Shown here: positions 1 to 6,923 of the stretch, one piece after another
How positions within the stretch are numbered: the stretch's first letter is position 1
Layout of the letters: the number at the start of each line of letters is the position of its first letter
NCBI GenBank assembly: GCA_013696665.1
Contig: JACCYC010000388.1
Location: 1 to 13,342 of the forward strand
From: Burkholderiaceae bacterium
Lineage (GTDB): Bacteria; Pseudomonadota; Gammaproteobacteria; Burkholderiales; Burkholderiaceae_F
Reading direction: 5' to 3'
DNA: 13,342 nt
Translations under genes and position numbers: made by a program
Notes under the pieces: model-generated
Told to the model about the DNA's origin: nothing
Seen by the model: only the letters and a program-made list of their open reading frames with translations
Databases searched by the model: none

Positions 1-418
1 AACCCTGTCCGGTGGTCACCATCACGGCGTGCGCAATTTCAAAGCTCCGCTTGTTGATGCGAGACAGCGCTTCGAGGCAGATCCCGGTGCGACCTTCGAC
101 GCCAAGCTTTTGCCATGCGGGCATCGCGGCAAGTGCGGCGTCGATCAGCGCCTGCGGCTCGCACACCGGGTACTCGACTTCCAGCGGGATCCCGTACGGC
201 GAGTGCTCGCTTGCGAGCCAGCCTATACGCCCGGGCTGATCGAGCTCGAACTGGTGCCCTGCATGGCCAAGCGCTGCCGCCTTGCCTTCGTCGTTCGCGG
301 ACTCGCCGTAAATCTTCGGACTCGGCATTTCCGGGTATGCGCTCCAGAAGCCGCGCGTACGGATTGCGTCCAGAGCACCGTCCAGTGTGCTGCGATGCTT
401 TTCAAAGAGCGGGTGCAT
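1..418 (-). CDS. paaN: PaaN-type aldehyde dehydrogenase, N-terminal part (cut by window edge)
   Basis: Reading the minus strand from 418 gives an open frame of 139 codons to the window edge, beginning MHPLFEKHRSTLDGAL and containing WSAYPEMPSPKIYGES. This is the characteristic N-terminus of the PaaN family of phenylacetate-pathway aldehyde dehydrogenases. By family knowledge, PaaN oxidises the aliphatic semialdehyde-CoA formed after opening of the oxepin-CoA ring. Unlike E. coli PaaZ it lacks the C-terminal MaoC-like hydratase domain, but that end lies outside the window. The catalytic Cys and Glu are also outside. An in-frame ATG at 424 exists, but the AAGG on the minus strand (complement of 427-430) sits 8 bases from the ATG at 418 and only 2 from the one at 424, so 418 is preferred. 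The gene is divergent from paaG and shares the 418-510 control region with it. Confidence 0.85.
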   Translation of the reverse strand, partial: MHPLFEKHRSTLDGALDAIRTRGFWSAYPEMPSPKIYGESANDEGKAAALGHAGHQFELDQPGRIGWLASEHSPYGIPLEVEYPVCEPQALIDAALAAMPAWQKLGVEGRTGICLEALSRINKRSFEIAHAVMVTTGQG

Positions 419-445
419 CTGCATTGCCTTGCGTTTAAACACGGC

Positions 446-474
446 TTGGTTTTTTGGAAGGTGAAAGCTACTAT
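446..474 (+). promoter_or_regulatory. possible paaG promoter
   Basis: TTGGTT at 446-451 and TACTAT at 469-474 are separated by 17 bases. The -35 match is weak and the -10 match is 4 of 6. The -10 element overlaps the left edge of the palindrome at 472-499, so a bound repressor would block this promoter. An operator at or just downstream of the -10 has been described for paa promoters in Burkholderia. This is the best candidate I can see, not a firm call. Confidence 0.35.
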
Positions 475-493
475 TGATTGAACGGCCGGTCAA
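465..493 (-). promoter_or_regulatory. possible paaN promoter
   Basis: On the minus strand, TTGACC (complement of 488-493) lies 17 bases from TAGCTT (complement of 465-470). The -35 is a good match and falls inside the right half of the palindrome; the -10 is poor. If real, the two divergent promoters face each other across one operator and would be controlled together. Confidence 0.3.
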
Positions 494-499
494 TTAATA
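472..499. promoter_or_regulatory. 28-bp palindromic operator, probable PaaR site
   Basis: The sequence is symmetric around the centre between 485 and 486: 12 of 14 base pairs match, with mismatches only at 482/489 and 476/495. The core is TTGAACGGCCGGTCAA (478-493). It lies in the divergent paaN/paaG intergenic region, where a shared operator is expected. TetR-family PaaR regulators of this pathway are known to bind inverted repeats; the Thermus PaaR consensus as I recall it has an AACGnnCGTT core, and the site here has AACGGCCGGT. A TetR-type PaaR is encoded at 6261-6923. Assignment to PaaR is inference; the palindrome itself is directly visible. Confidence 0.75.
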
Positions 500-509
500 C
501 ACGGATCGA

Positions 510-1319
510 ATGCAAACGAACTTTGAAACGGTCAAGGTTGATTTGGCAGATGGCGTCGCGACGCTGACGCTGAACCGGCCAGAGCGCCTGAACAGCTTCA
601 CCGTTGCGATGCACGGGGAAGTGCGGTCGGCGCTGGACGCGATCTCCACCGCACCCGGCATTCGCTGCCTGATCCTGACCGGCGCCGGACGCGGGTTTTG
701 CGCCGGGCAGGACTTGTCTGATCGCGCTGTTCTGCCAACTGCGGCACCCGATGCTGAAGGCATTGATCTGGGCGCATCGATCGAGAATTTCTACAAGCCG
801 CTGCTGTTACGACTGCGGACATTGCCGATGCCCACGATCGCCGCTGTCAACGGGGTCGCGGCGGGGGCCGGCGCAAACATTCCATTTGCGTGTGACCTGG
901 TTTACGCAGCCAAGTCAGCGAGCTTTATTCAATCGTTCGCCAAGCTCGGACTGGTACCTGATTGCGGCGGCACGTGGTGGCTTCCGCGGCTGGTCGGCCC
1001 GGCGCGCGCCTTGGGCCTGGCGCTGCTGGGTGACAAGCTGCCCGCGGAACAGGCGGCGGAGTGGGGCTTGATCTGGCGCTGTGTTGACGATGATCAGCTG
1101 CTGCCGACAGTGCATAAAGTGGCGCAGCAGCTCGCTGCCGGACCCACGCGCGGGTATGTGCGAACGCGTCAGGCCATCGACGCAGCGTGGCTGACGCCGT
1201 TCGAACCGGCGCTTGATATCGAGCGCGACTATCAACGCGAGCTCGGCCGGTCGAACGACTACCGGGAAGGGGTCGCTGCTTTCATGCAAAAGCGTGCGCC
1301 GGTGTTTACAGGCACGTGA
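510..1319 (+). CDS. paaG: 1,2-epoxyphenylacetyl-CoA isomerase PaaG
   Basis: This 269-residue crotonase-fold protein is full length for PaaG. In the cytoplasm it converts ring-1,2-epoxyphenylacetyl-CoA to 2-oxepin-2(3H)-ylidene-acetyl-CoA; in E. coli it also shifts a double bond during later beta-oxidation. Visible hallmarks are the oxyanion-hole segments FCAGQDL (63-69) and VAAGAGAN (116-123), the catalytic Asp151 in GLVPDCGGTWWLP, and the C-terminal LDIERDYQRELGRSNDYREGV region typical of PaaG rather than of generic enoyl-CoA hydratases. The acid at the usual crotonase position, followed by CGG, fits an isomerase. The ATG at 510 has only a weak GGAT upstream and lies 10 bases after the operator, so the leader is very short. 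Its stop overlaps the paaI start (TGATG). Confidence 0.92.
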   Translation: MQTNFETVKVDLADGVATLTLNRPERLNSFTVAMHGEVRSALDAISTAPGIRCLILTGAGRGFCAGQDLSDRAVLPTAAPDAEGIDLGASIENFYKPLLLRLRTLPMPTIAAVNGVAAGAGANIPFACDLVYAAKSASFIQSFAKLGLVPDCGGTWWLPRLVGPARALGLALLGDKLPAEQAAEWGLIWRCVDDDQLLPTVHKVAQQLAAGPTRGYVRTRQAIDAAWLTPFEPALDIERDYQRELGRSNDYREGVAAFMQKRAPVFTGT

Positions 1320-1795
1320 TGAATGACGCAGCGAAGATAGTGCGGCAGGGATCGGGCTCTGCGCTGCCAGGCCCGCAGGCGACCGCCGAGGCGGTGCGTG
1401 ATCGAATGTTTGCTGACGACGCTGCATCGCGCAGCCTCGGCATGCGCGTCGATCAAGTGGGGCCCGGATACTCAAAGCTGTCAATGATTGTTCGGCCCGA
1501 CATGCTGAACGGCTTTGCAACGTGTCACGGCGGCTTCATTGCAACCCTCGCGGACTCTGCGTTTGCGTTTGCCTGTAACAGTCATAACGAAGTGACCGTT
1601 GCATCGGGCATCGTGGTGGATTTTCTGGCACCGGTGTACGAGGGCGATGCGCTGCAGGCCGAGTGTCGCGAGGTCGCGCTGACTGGCCGCACAGGTGTCT
1701 ACGACATCACCGTCACCAACCAGCACGGCAAGGCGGTGGTCGTGATGCGGGGCCGCTCGCACACGATGAAGGGCAAAGCGGTGGTCGAGTTGTGA
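1319..1795 (+). CDS. paaI: hydroxyphenylacetyl-CoA thioesterase PaaI
   Basis: This is a hot-dog-fold thioesterase of 158 residues. PaaI hydrolyses aberrant or stalled (hydroxy)phenylacetyl-CoA thioesters, freeing trapped CoA. The family signature is clear: MLNGFATCHGGFIATLADSAFAFACNSHN, with HGG at residues 70-72 and the catalytic Asp79, followed by the FLAPVYEGD and TGVYDI strands. The N-terminus is about 20 residues longer than in E. coli PaaI, and this extra part is low in recognisable features. The ATG at 1319 overlaps the paaG stop as TGATG; an in-frame GTG at 1316 would add one residue and cannot be excluded. The stop in turn overlaps the paaK start, so the three genes look translationally coupled. 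Confidence 0.9.
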   Translation: MNDAAKIVRQGSGSALPGPQATAEAVRDRMFADDAASRSLGMRVDQVGPGYSKLSMIVRPDMLNGFATCHGGFIATLADSAFAFACNSHNEVTVASGIVVDFLAPVYEGDALQAECREVALTGRTGVYDITVTNQHGKAVVVMRGRSHTMKGKAVVEL

Positions 1796-3093
1796 TGACA
1801 AGCGATCTGGAGCCGATCGAACACGCAAGCCAGGCCGAGCTAACGGCATTGCAGCTCGAGCGCTTGCGCTGGTCCCTTGCGCATGCTTACGAAAACGTGC
1901 CGCACTATCGAGCGAAATTCGACGCGGCGCGCGTGCACCCCTCAGACATCAAATCGCTGGCTGACCTGTGCAGGTTTCCTTTCACCACCAAGCACGATTT
2001 GCGCGATACGTATCCGTTTGGCATGTTCGCGGTGCCGCAGGAAAAAATAGTGCGCATCCATGCCTCGAGCGGCACCACGGGTAAACCGACGGTGGTCGGA
2101 TATTCGGCAAAGGACATCGACACGTGGGCCACGGTGATGGCGCGCTCGATCCGCGCTGCCGGCGGCCGGCGTGGGGACATCGTTCATGTTGCCTACGGCT
2201 ACGGACTTTTTACCGGCGGCCTGGGCGCGCATTACGGCGCAGAAAAGCTCGGTTGCACGGTCATTCCGATGTCTGGCGGCATGACCGAGCGGCAGGTTCA
2301 GCTGATCACCGACTTCAAGCCCAAGATCATCATGGTGACGCCCTCGTACATGCTGGCGATCGTCGAGGAGATGCAGAACCAGGGCGTCGATCCAAAAGCC
2401 TGTTCGCTGAAGATCGGAATCTTTGGCGCCGAACCGTGGACAGCATCGATGCGTGCCGCTATCGAGGGCAAAACATCGCTCGACGCCATCGACATCTACG
2501 GGCTGTCTGAAATCATCGGGCCTGGGGTTGCGCAGGAGTGCATCGAGACCAAGGATGGACTTACTGTCTGGGAGGATCACTTTTATCCCGAGATCATTGA
2601 TCCGAACAGCGGCGAAGTGTTGCCCGAAGGCGAACAAGGCGAGCTTGTCTTTACGTCGCTGACGAAGGAAGCGCTGCCGATGATTCGTTACCGCACGCGC
2701 GACCTGACGCGGCTGCTGCCGCCGACCGCGCGCAGCATGCGGCGCATCGAGAAAATCACCGGACGCTCCGACGACATGCTGATCATTCGCGGCGTCAATT
2801 TATTCCCGACACAAATCGAAGAGCTGATCTTGAAGCAGCCGGAACTTGAACCGCATTACACGCTGGAAATCACGCGGCCGGTACATCTCGATGAACTGAC
2901 GGTGCACGTCGAGATGGGATCGCAACTGGCTAACGGTAGCCAGGATGCGCGTCACGCCGCGGCACAAAAGCTTGAACAGGCAATCAAAGCGTATGTCGGA
3001 CTTTCGGCCAGCGCGCGCCTCGCATCGCCGCTGGCTATCGAGCGCTCGACCGGCAAAGCCAAACGCATCGTCGATCGACGGGCAAAGGAGTAG
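1795..3093 (+). CDS. paaK: phenylacetate-CoA ligase PaaK
   Basis: This 432-residue adenylate-forming enzyme activates phenylacetate with ATP and CoA to phenylacetyl-CoA, the first committed step and the source of the pathway's inducer. The nucleotide-binding loop ASSGTTGKPT is at residues 90-99. Other PaaK hallmarks are FTTKHDLRDTYPFGMFAV, AYGYGLFTGGLGAHYG, IYGLSEIIGPGVAQEC, the YRTRDLTRLL adenylate motif and GRSDDMLIIRGVNLFP at the start of the C-terminal domain. The length matches E. coli PaaK closely. The frame stays open upstream to 1663, but that part overlaps paaI in another frame; the ATG at 1795, overlapping the paaI stop as TGATG, gives the expected N-terminus. The 3' end contains the strong AAAGGAG (3084-3090) that serves paaA. 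Confidence 0.95.
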   Translation: MTSDLEPIEHASQAELTALQLERLRWSLAHAYENVPHYRAKFDAARVHPSDIKSLADLCRFPFTTKHDLRDTYPFGMFAVPQEKIVRIHASSGTTGKPTVVGYSAKDIDTWATVMARSIRAAGGRRGDIVHVAYGYGLFTGGLGAHYGAEKLGCTVIPMSGGMTERQVQLITDFKPKIIMVTPSYMLAIVEEMQNQGVDPKACSLKIGIFGAEPWTASMRAAIEGKTSLDAIDIYGLSEIIGPGVAQECIETKDGLTVWEDHFYPEIIDPNSGEVLPEGEQGELVFTSLTKEALPMIRYRTRDLTRLLPPTARSMRRIEKITGRSDDMLIIRGVNLFPTQIEELILKQPELEPHYTLEITRPVHLDELTVHVEMGSQLANGSQDARHAAAQKLEQAIKAYVGLSASARLASPLAIERSTGKAKRIVDRRAKE

Positions 3094-3095
3094 GC

Positions 3096-4100
3096 ATGTA
3101 CACCCAGGCTATGGATATTCCGTCCGGTGACCGCGAAGCTTCAGAAAACAGCGACGCCGCGTACGAAGCGGAATTCGACGCGAAGCTAGCACGCGGCGAC
3201 TTCATCGAACCGAAAGACTGGATGCCCGAGCGGTATCGCAAGACATTGATCCGGCAGATCAGCCAGCACGCGCACTCGGAAATCGTCGGCATGCTGCCCG
3301 AAGGCGGCTGGATTACGCGGGCGCCGACGTTGGAACGAAAGTGCATCCTGCTGGCAAAGGTGCAGGATGAAGCCGGTCACGGCATGTATCTGTACTCGGC
3401 TGCCGAAACGCTCGGCGTGTCGCGTGACGATTTGATCGAGGCGCTGCACTCGGGCAAGGCGAAGTATTCGTCGATCTTCAACTATCCGACCAAGACGTGG
3501 GCGGACATCGGCGTGGTCGGCTGGCTGGTCGATGGTGCGGCCATCATGAACCAGATTCCGCTGACGCGTTGCTCGTACGGGCCGTACGCGCGCGCGATGG
3601 TTCGCGTGTGCAAGGAAGAATCGTTTCACCAACGACAGGGATACGACCTGCTGCTGACGCTGATGAAAGGATCAACGGATCAGCGCGCGATGGTTCAGGA
3701 CGCCGTCAATCGATGGTGGTGGCCGTCGCTGATGATGTTCGGGCCGCACGACAGCGAGTCAACCAACAGCGGCGATTCAATGAAGTGGGGAATCAAGCGC
3801 ATCAGCAATGATGACCTCCGGCAGAAGTTCGTCGATGCGACGGTGCCGCAGGCGAAGCTGCTGGGCGTCACGCTGCCCGATCCCGATCTCAAATGGAATC
3901 CCGCGCGCGGCGAAGCGGGGCACTGGGATTTTGGTCCGATCGACTGGAGCGAATTCTGGAGCGTCGTCAATGGCCATGGCGAGTGCAACGCGGAGCGGCT
4001 GGCAGATCGCATCAAGGCTTGGGACGACGGTGCGTGGGTACGCGAAGCCGCATTGGCACACACGCAAAAGCGGCGGCATCGCGATTGCGTCGCTGCATGA
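3096..4100 (+). CDS. paaA: phenylacetyl-CoA epoxidase catalytic subunit PaaA
   Basis: PaaA is the diiron oxygenase subunit of the PaaABCE multicomponent monooxygenase that epoxidises the phenylacetyl-CoA ring using O2 and electrons from PaaE. The 334-residue protein shows the expected carboxylate-bridged diiron pattern: Glu62 in HSEIVGML, Glu92 and His95 in QDEAGH, an acid at Asp146 in LVDGAA, and Glu175 and His178 in KEESFHQRQG. The family motif RWWWPSLMMFGPHDSES follows. The N-terminus is about 20 residues longer than in the E. coli enzyme. The start is decided by AAAGGAG at 3084-3090, five bases before the ATG at 3096. This is the strongest ribosome-binding site in the paa operon, consistent with high demand for the oxygenase. 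The stop overlaps paaB (ATGA). Confidence 0.95.
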   Translation: MYTQAMDIPSGDREASENSDAAYEAEFDAKLARGDFIEPKDWMPERYRKTLIRQISQHAHSEIVGMLPEGGWITRAPTLERKCILLAKVQDEAGHGMYLYSAAETLGVSRDDLIEALHSGKAKYSSIFNYPTKTWADIGVVGWLVDGAAIMNQIPLTRCSYGPYARAMVRVCKEESFHQRQGYDLLLTLMKGSTDQRAMVQDAVNRWWWPSLMMFGPHDSESTNSGDSMKWGIKRISNDDLRQKFVDATVPQAKLLGVTLPDPDLKWNPARGEAGHWDFGPIDWSEFWSVVNGHGECNAERLADRIKAWDDGAWVREAALAHTQKRRHRDCVAA

Positions 4101-4396
4101 ACGCGCCCGTGAATCACAAAGAGTGGCCGCTGTGGGAAGTGTTCATTCGCAGCCGTAACGGCCTCGATCACAAGCATTGCGGCAGCCTGCACGCGGTCGA
4201 TGCGGCGATGGCGCTGAAGAACGCGCGCGACGTGTTCACCCGGCGCATGGAGGGCGTCAGCGTTTGGGTCGTCCGTGCCGATGACATCGTTGCCAGTGAT
4301 CCCGACGTCAAGCCGGAAATGTTTGATCCGGCGGCCGACAAGATCTACCGGCATCCGACGTTTTATACGTTGCCCGACGAAGTCAACCACATGTGA
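4097..4396 (+). CDS. paaB: phenylacetyl-CoA epoxidase subunit PaaB
   Basis: This is a small 99-residue subunit of the epoxidase complex. It contains WPLWEVFIRSRNGLDHKHCGSLHA near the N-terminus, then LKNARDVFTRR and a C-terminal PTFYTLP, all characteristic of PaaB. In the E. coli system PaaB helps hold PaaA-PaaC units together and is needed for productive electron transfer; it has no metal site. The open frame extends upstream inside paaA, but the ATG at 4097 overlaps the paaA stop as ATGA and gives the usual PaaB length. The next gene starts 7 bases after its stop. Confidence 0.95.
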   Translation: MNAPVNHKEWPLWEVFIRSRNGLDHKHCGSLHAVDAAMALKNARDVFTRRMEGVSVWVVRADDIVASDPDVKPEMFDPAADKIYRHPTFYTLPDEVNHM

Positions 4397-4403
4397 CGCA
4401 GCA

Positions 4404-5177
4404 GTGAACACGCTTACCGCACCGGTCAGCGCAGCCCACCTCAATTACCTGCTGCGCATTGCTGATTCATCGTTGATTCTGGGGCACCGGCTTTCCGAGT
4501 GGTGCGGCCACGGTCCGGTGATCGAAGAAGACATTGCGTTGACCAACGTCGCCCTTGATCTGATTGGTCAGGCCCGCGCGTTGTACACGCATGCGGGGGA
4601 GTCGGAGGGGCGCGACCGCGACGAAGACGTGTTTGCATTCAATCGGCCGCAGGAGGAATTCTGCAACGTGTCGATGGTCGAGCTGCCCAATGGTGACTAC
4701 GCCTGCACCATCCTCCGCAACTTCCTGTTCACCGCATTTCAGCGCGAGCTCTGGGTCGCGCTGCATTCGTCCTCCGACGCGGCGCTCGCACAGATTGCTG
4801 CCAGGAGCGTCAAGGAAACGCGGTACCACGTGCAACACGCGTCTGATTGGACAGTGCGCATGGGCGACGGCACCGACGAGTCGCATGCGCGGATGCAGCG
4901 AGCACTCGATTACCTTTGGCCTTATACCGCTGAATTTTTTTCTGCATCGTTGGACGACGGCGAGACTGCGAAGTCCGGAATCGGGCCGGTGTGGTCCGCT
5001 CTCGAAGCGGCGTGGCGCAACGCGGTGCTCCCGCTACTGGACGTCGCCACGCTGCAGATTCCACAGCGCACGGCGTTTGTGTCGCGCGGCAAGGAAGGGA
5101 TGCATGGCGAGCACATGCAGACGCTGCTCAGCGAGATGCAGTTCCTGCAGCGCGCTCATCCGAATTGCAAGTGGTAA
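4404..5177 (+). CDS. paaC: phenylacetyl-CoA epoxidase structural subunit PaaC
   Basis: This 257-residue ferritin-like subunit pairs with PaaA in the epoxidase core but is not itself catalytic in the known systems. Recognisable features are LGHRLSEWCGHGPVIEEDIALTN near residue 25-50, the LDLIGQAR helix, the DYACTILRNFLF segment, KETRYHVQHASDW, and a C-terminal GEHMQTLLSEMQFLQRAHP, which is the usual PaaC ending. No ATG gives this N-terminus: the frame runs upstream into paaB, and the best start is GTG at 4404, giving MNTLTAPVSAAHLNYLL. It has no convincing Shine-Dalgarno, so translation probably relies on reinitiation after paaB. What follows is unusual: paaE begins 16 bases later with no paaD in between. 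Confidence 0.93.
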   Translation: MNTLTAPVSAAHLNYLLRIADSSLILGHRLSEWCGHGPVIEEDIALTNVALDLIGQARALYTHAGESEGRDRDEDVFAFNRPQEEFCNVSMVELPNGDYACTILRNFLFTAFQRELWVALHSSSDAALAQIAARSVKETRYHVQHASDWTVRMGDGTDESHARMQRALDYLWPYTAEFFSASLDDGETAKSGIGPVWSALEAAWRNAVLPLLDVATLQIPQRTAFVSRGKEGMHGEHMQTLLSEMQFLQRAHPNCKW

Positions 5178-5193
5178 CAAGGTTCGCGCACGG

Positions 5194-6261
5194 ATGACGC
5201 CCAAATATCACACGTTGCGGATAGCGGACGTGCGCCGCGAGACGCCGGACTGCATCAGCCTCAAGTTCGATGTGCCGCCCGAACTTTCTGGCGAGTATCG
5301 TTTTGTGCAGGGTCAGCATCTCGGATTGCGCGCAGTTCTCGACGGTGAGGAATTTCGCCGCTCTTATTCGATTTGTTCAGGGCTCGACGACGGTGAAATT
5401 CGCGTTGCGATCAAGAAGGTAGGCGGTGGCCGCTTCTCGCAATGGGCGAACGAGGCGCTCAAGCCCGGTGACCCGATCGAGGTGATGACGCCGGAAGGCC
5501 GTTTCTTCACTCGCCTCGATCCGCAACGCTCGAGGCACTACGCGGCGTTTGTCGCCGGCAGCGGAATTACGCCGGTGTTATCACTGATTCGTACGACGTT
5601 GGCGCGCGAGCCAAAGTCGCGTTTCACGTTGGTTTACGGCAATCGGCGCCAATCTTCAGTGATGTTTCACGAAGCGCTCGAAGATCTGAAGGACCGATAC
5701 CTGACGCGCTTCAGGCTGTACAACGTTTTCTCGCGCGAGACGCAGGATGTCGATCTGTTCAACGGCCGGATCGATGCCGCGAAGGTCCGGGAATTTCTCG
5801 ACTCTGTGCTGCCGGTCGAAACGATCGACGAAGCGTTCGTCTGTGGGCCGCTGACGATGATCGACGAGGTCGAGGTGGCGCTGCTCCGCGCCGGAATGCC
5901 TGCGCATCATGTTCACGTCGAGCGATTCGGCATTGCGACCGGGCCGGCGGAGCCGATCGATGACACCGATGCGGCGCAGTCGCATATCGATCTGATCATC
6001 GACGGCGTGCGACGTCAGGTCAGTTTCATTCCCGGTCAGCAATCGATCCTCGAGGCGGGGCGCGACGCGGGCATCGACTTGCCGTTTTCGTGCAAGGGCG
6101 GCATGTGCAGTACCTGCCGCGCAAAGGTGCTTGAGGGTCGGGTCAAGATGGCGAAGAACTATGCTCTCGAACCACACGAGGTGGCCGACGGCTTCGTGCT
6201 GACGTGCCAGTCGTACCCAGTGACGGAACGCGTCGTGATTTCCTACGACGCGCGGTCGTAA
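5194..6261 (+). CDS. paaE: phenylacetyl-CoA epoxidase reductase PaaE
   Basis: This is the 355-residue electron-transfer component of the epoxidase, the same size as E. coli PaaE. It has a ferredoxin-NADP reductase-like module followed by a C-terminal plant-type [2Fe-2S] ferredoxin domain. The flavin motif RSYS is at 56-59, the pyridine-nucleotide site GSGITP at 122-127, and CGPLTMI at 217-223. The cluster ligands are Cys300, Cys305 and Cys308 in CKGGMCSTC, with Cys338 in LTCQS. It passes electrons from NADPH through FAD and the iron-sulfur cluster to PaaA. The ATG at 5194 is preceded by only a weak GG and lies 16 bases after the paaC stop. The stop overlaps the paaR start (TAATG). Confidence 0.95.
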   Translation: MTPKYHTLRIADVRRETPDCISLKFDVPPELSGEYRFVQGQHLGLRAVLDGEEFRRSYSICSGLDDGEIRVAIKKVGGGRFSQWANEALKPGDPIEVMTPEGRFFTRLDPQRSRHYAAFVAGSGITPVLSLIRTTLAREPKSRFTLVYGNRRQSSVMFHEALEDLKDRYLTRFRLYNVFSRETQDVDLFNGRIDAAKVREFLDSVLPVETIDEAFVCGPLTMIDEVEVALLRAGMPAHHVHVERFGIATGPAEPIDDTDAAQSHIDLIIDGVRRQVSFIPGQQSILEAGRDAGIDLPFSCKGGMCSTCRAKVLEGRVKMAKNYALEPHEVADGFVLTCQSYPVTERVVISYDARS

Positions 6262-6923
6262 TGGCTCGCACCAAAGCGGCAGGGTTCGACCGGCAGCGCG
6301 CAGCGATTCGTGACGCGGCGGCACGCCAGTTTGCCGACAAGGGTTACGCTGCCGCGTCGATTGCTGACGTCGCGCGAGCGTGTGGTGTATCGAAGGCGTT
6401 GATGTATCACTATTACCGAGACAAGGAGCATCTGCTGGCCGATATCGCTGAGAGTTACGTCGGGCGGCTGCAGGACATTATCGATCGGGTACGTGCGGAA
6501 GCGTTGCCGCCGGCTGCGCACCTGCGGCGCCTGATTGAGCTCTTCATGGCAGAGTACGAACATTCGGCGGCGCGGCACCGGGTATTGGTGCAGGACGTCA
6601 AGTATCTGCAGCGAGCTCATCGCGCTCGCGTGCTGACAAAGGAACGCAAGGTCGTGCAGGGTTACGCCGAAGTGATTGCCAAAATCGCGCCGCAGACAGA
6701 TCGCGAAGCACTGATCAAGCCGTTGACAATGATTCTATTTGGAATGATCAACTGGACATTTACGTGGTTCAAGGAGCGCGGGCCGCTGACATACGCCGAG
6801 ATGGCACCGGTGGTCGCCGACTTGTTTTTAGGCGGGGTCGCTCGCGTTCAGGCACCCGCGCACACACCGATACGGAAGAGCAGGGCTCGCGTACCGGCTG
6901 CTCAGCTTGGAGTGGGGGCATGA
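6261..6923 (+). CDS. paaR: TetR-family phenylacetate pathway repressor PaaR
   Basis: This is a TetR-family regulator of 220 residues. The N-terminal DNA-binding domain is standard: AAARQFADKGYAAASIADVARACGVSKALMYHYYRDKEHLL at about residues 18-59, with the recognition helix around GVSKALMYHYY. The ligand domain carries EDVK/LQRAH-like and KPLTMILFGMINWTFTWFK segments seen in betaproteobacterial PaaR proteins, followed by MAPVVADLFLGGV and a short basic, proline-rich tail. By family knowledge the ligand is phenylacetyl-CoA, which releases the repressor. A longer frame from 6204 would run inside paaE; the ATG at 6261 overlapping the paaE stop (TAATG) gives the normal length. Lying inside the operon, overlapping both neighbours, it should be co-transcribed with its own targets. 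The operator at 472-499 is the likely site of action. Confidence 0.85.
   Translation: MARTKAAGFDRQRAAIRDAAARQFADKGYAAASIADVARACGVSKALMYHYYRDKEHLLADIAESYVGRLQDIIDRVRAEALPPAAHLRRLIELFMAEYEHSAARHRVLVQDVKYLQRAHRARVLTKERKVVQGYAEVIAKIAPQTDREALIKPLTMILFGMINWTFTWFKERGPLTYAEMAPVVADLFLGGVARVQAPAHTPIRKSRARVPAAQLGVGA

Noticed and set aside
29..481. 150-codon plus-strand frame at the left edge
   Set aside because: It is antisense to the conserved PaaN N-terminus on the minus strand, and its own translation resembles no protein family.
1942..2637. 231-codon open frame on the minus strand opposite paaK
   Set aside because: No domain, no ribosome-binding site, and entirely covered by the clearly coding paaK.
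5178..5193. Possible remnant of paaD between paaC and paaE
   Set aside because: Only 16 bases are present and both flanking proteins have normal ends; there is no space for a remnant.
6602..6625. Near-identical short sequence encoding LQRAH in paaC (about 5145-5159) and paaR (about 6606-6620)
   Set aside because: The match is about five codons in unrelated proteins, and both fit their own family patterns; likely chance and not a functional repeat.
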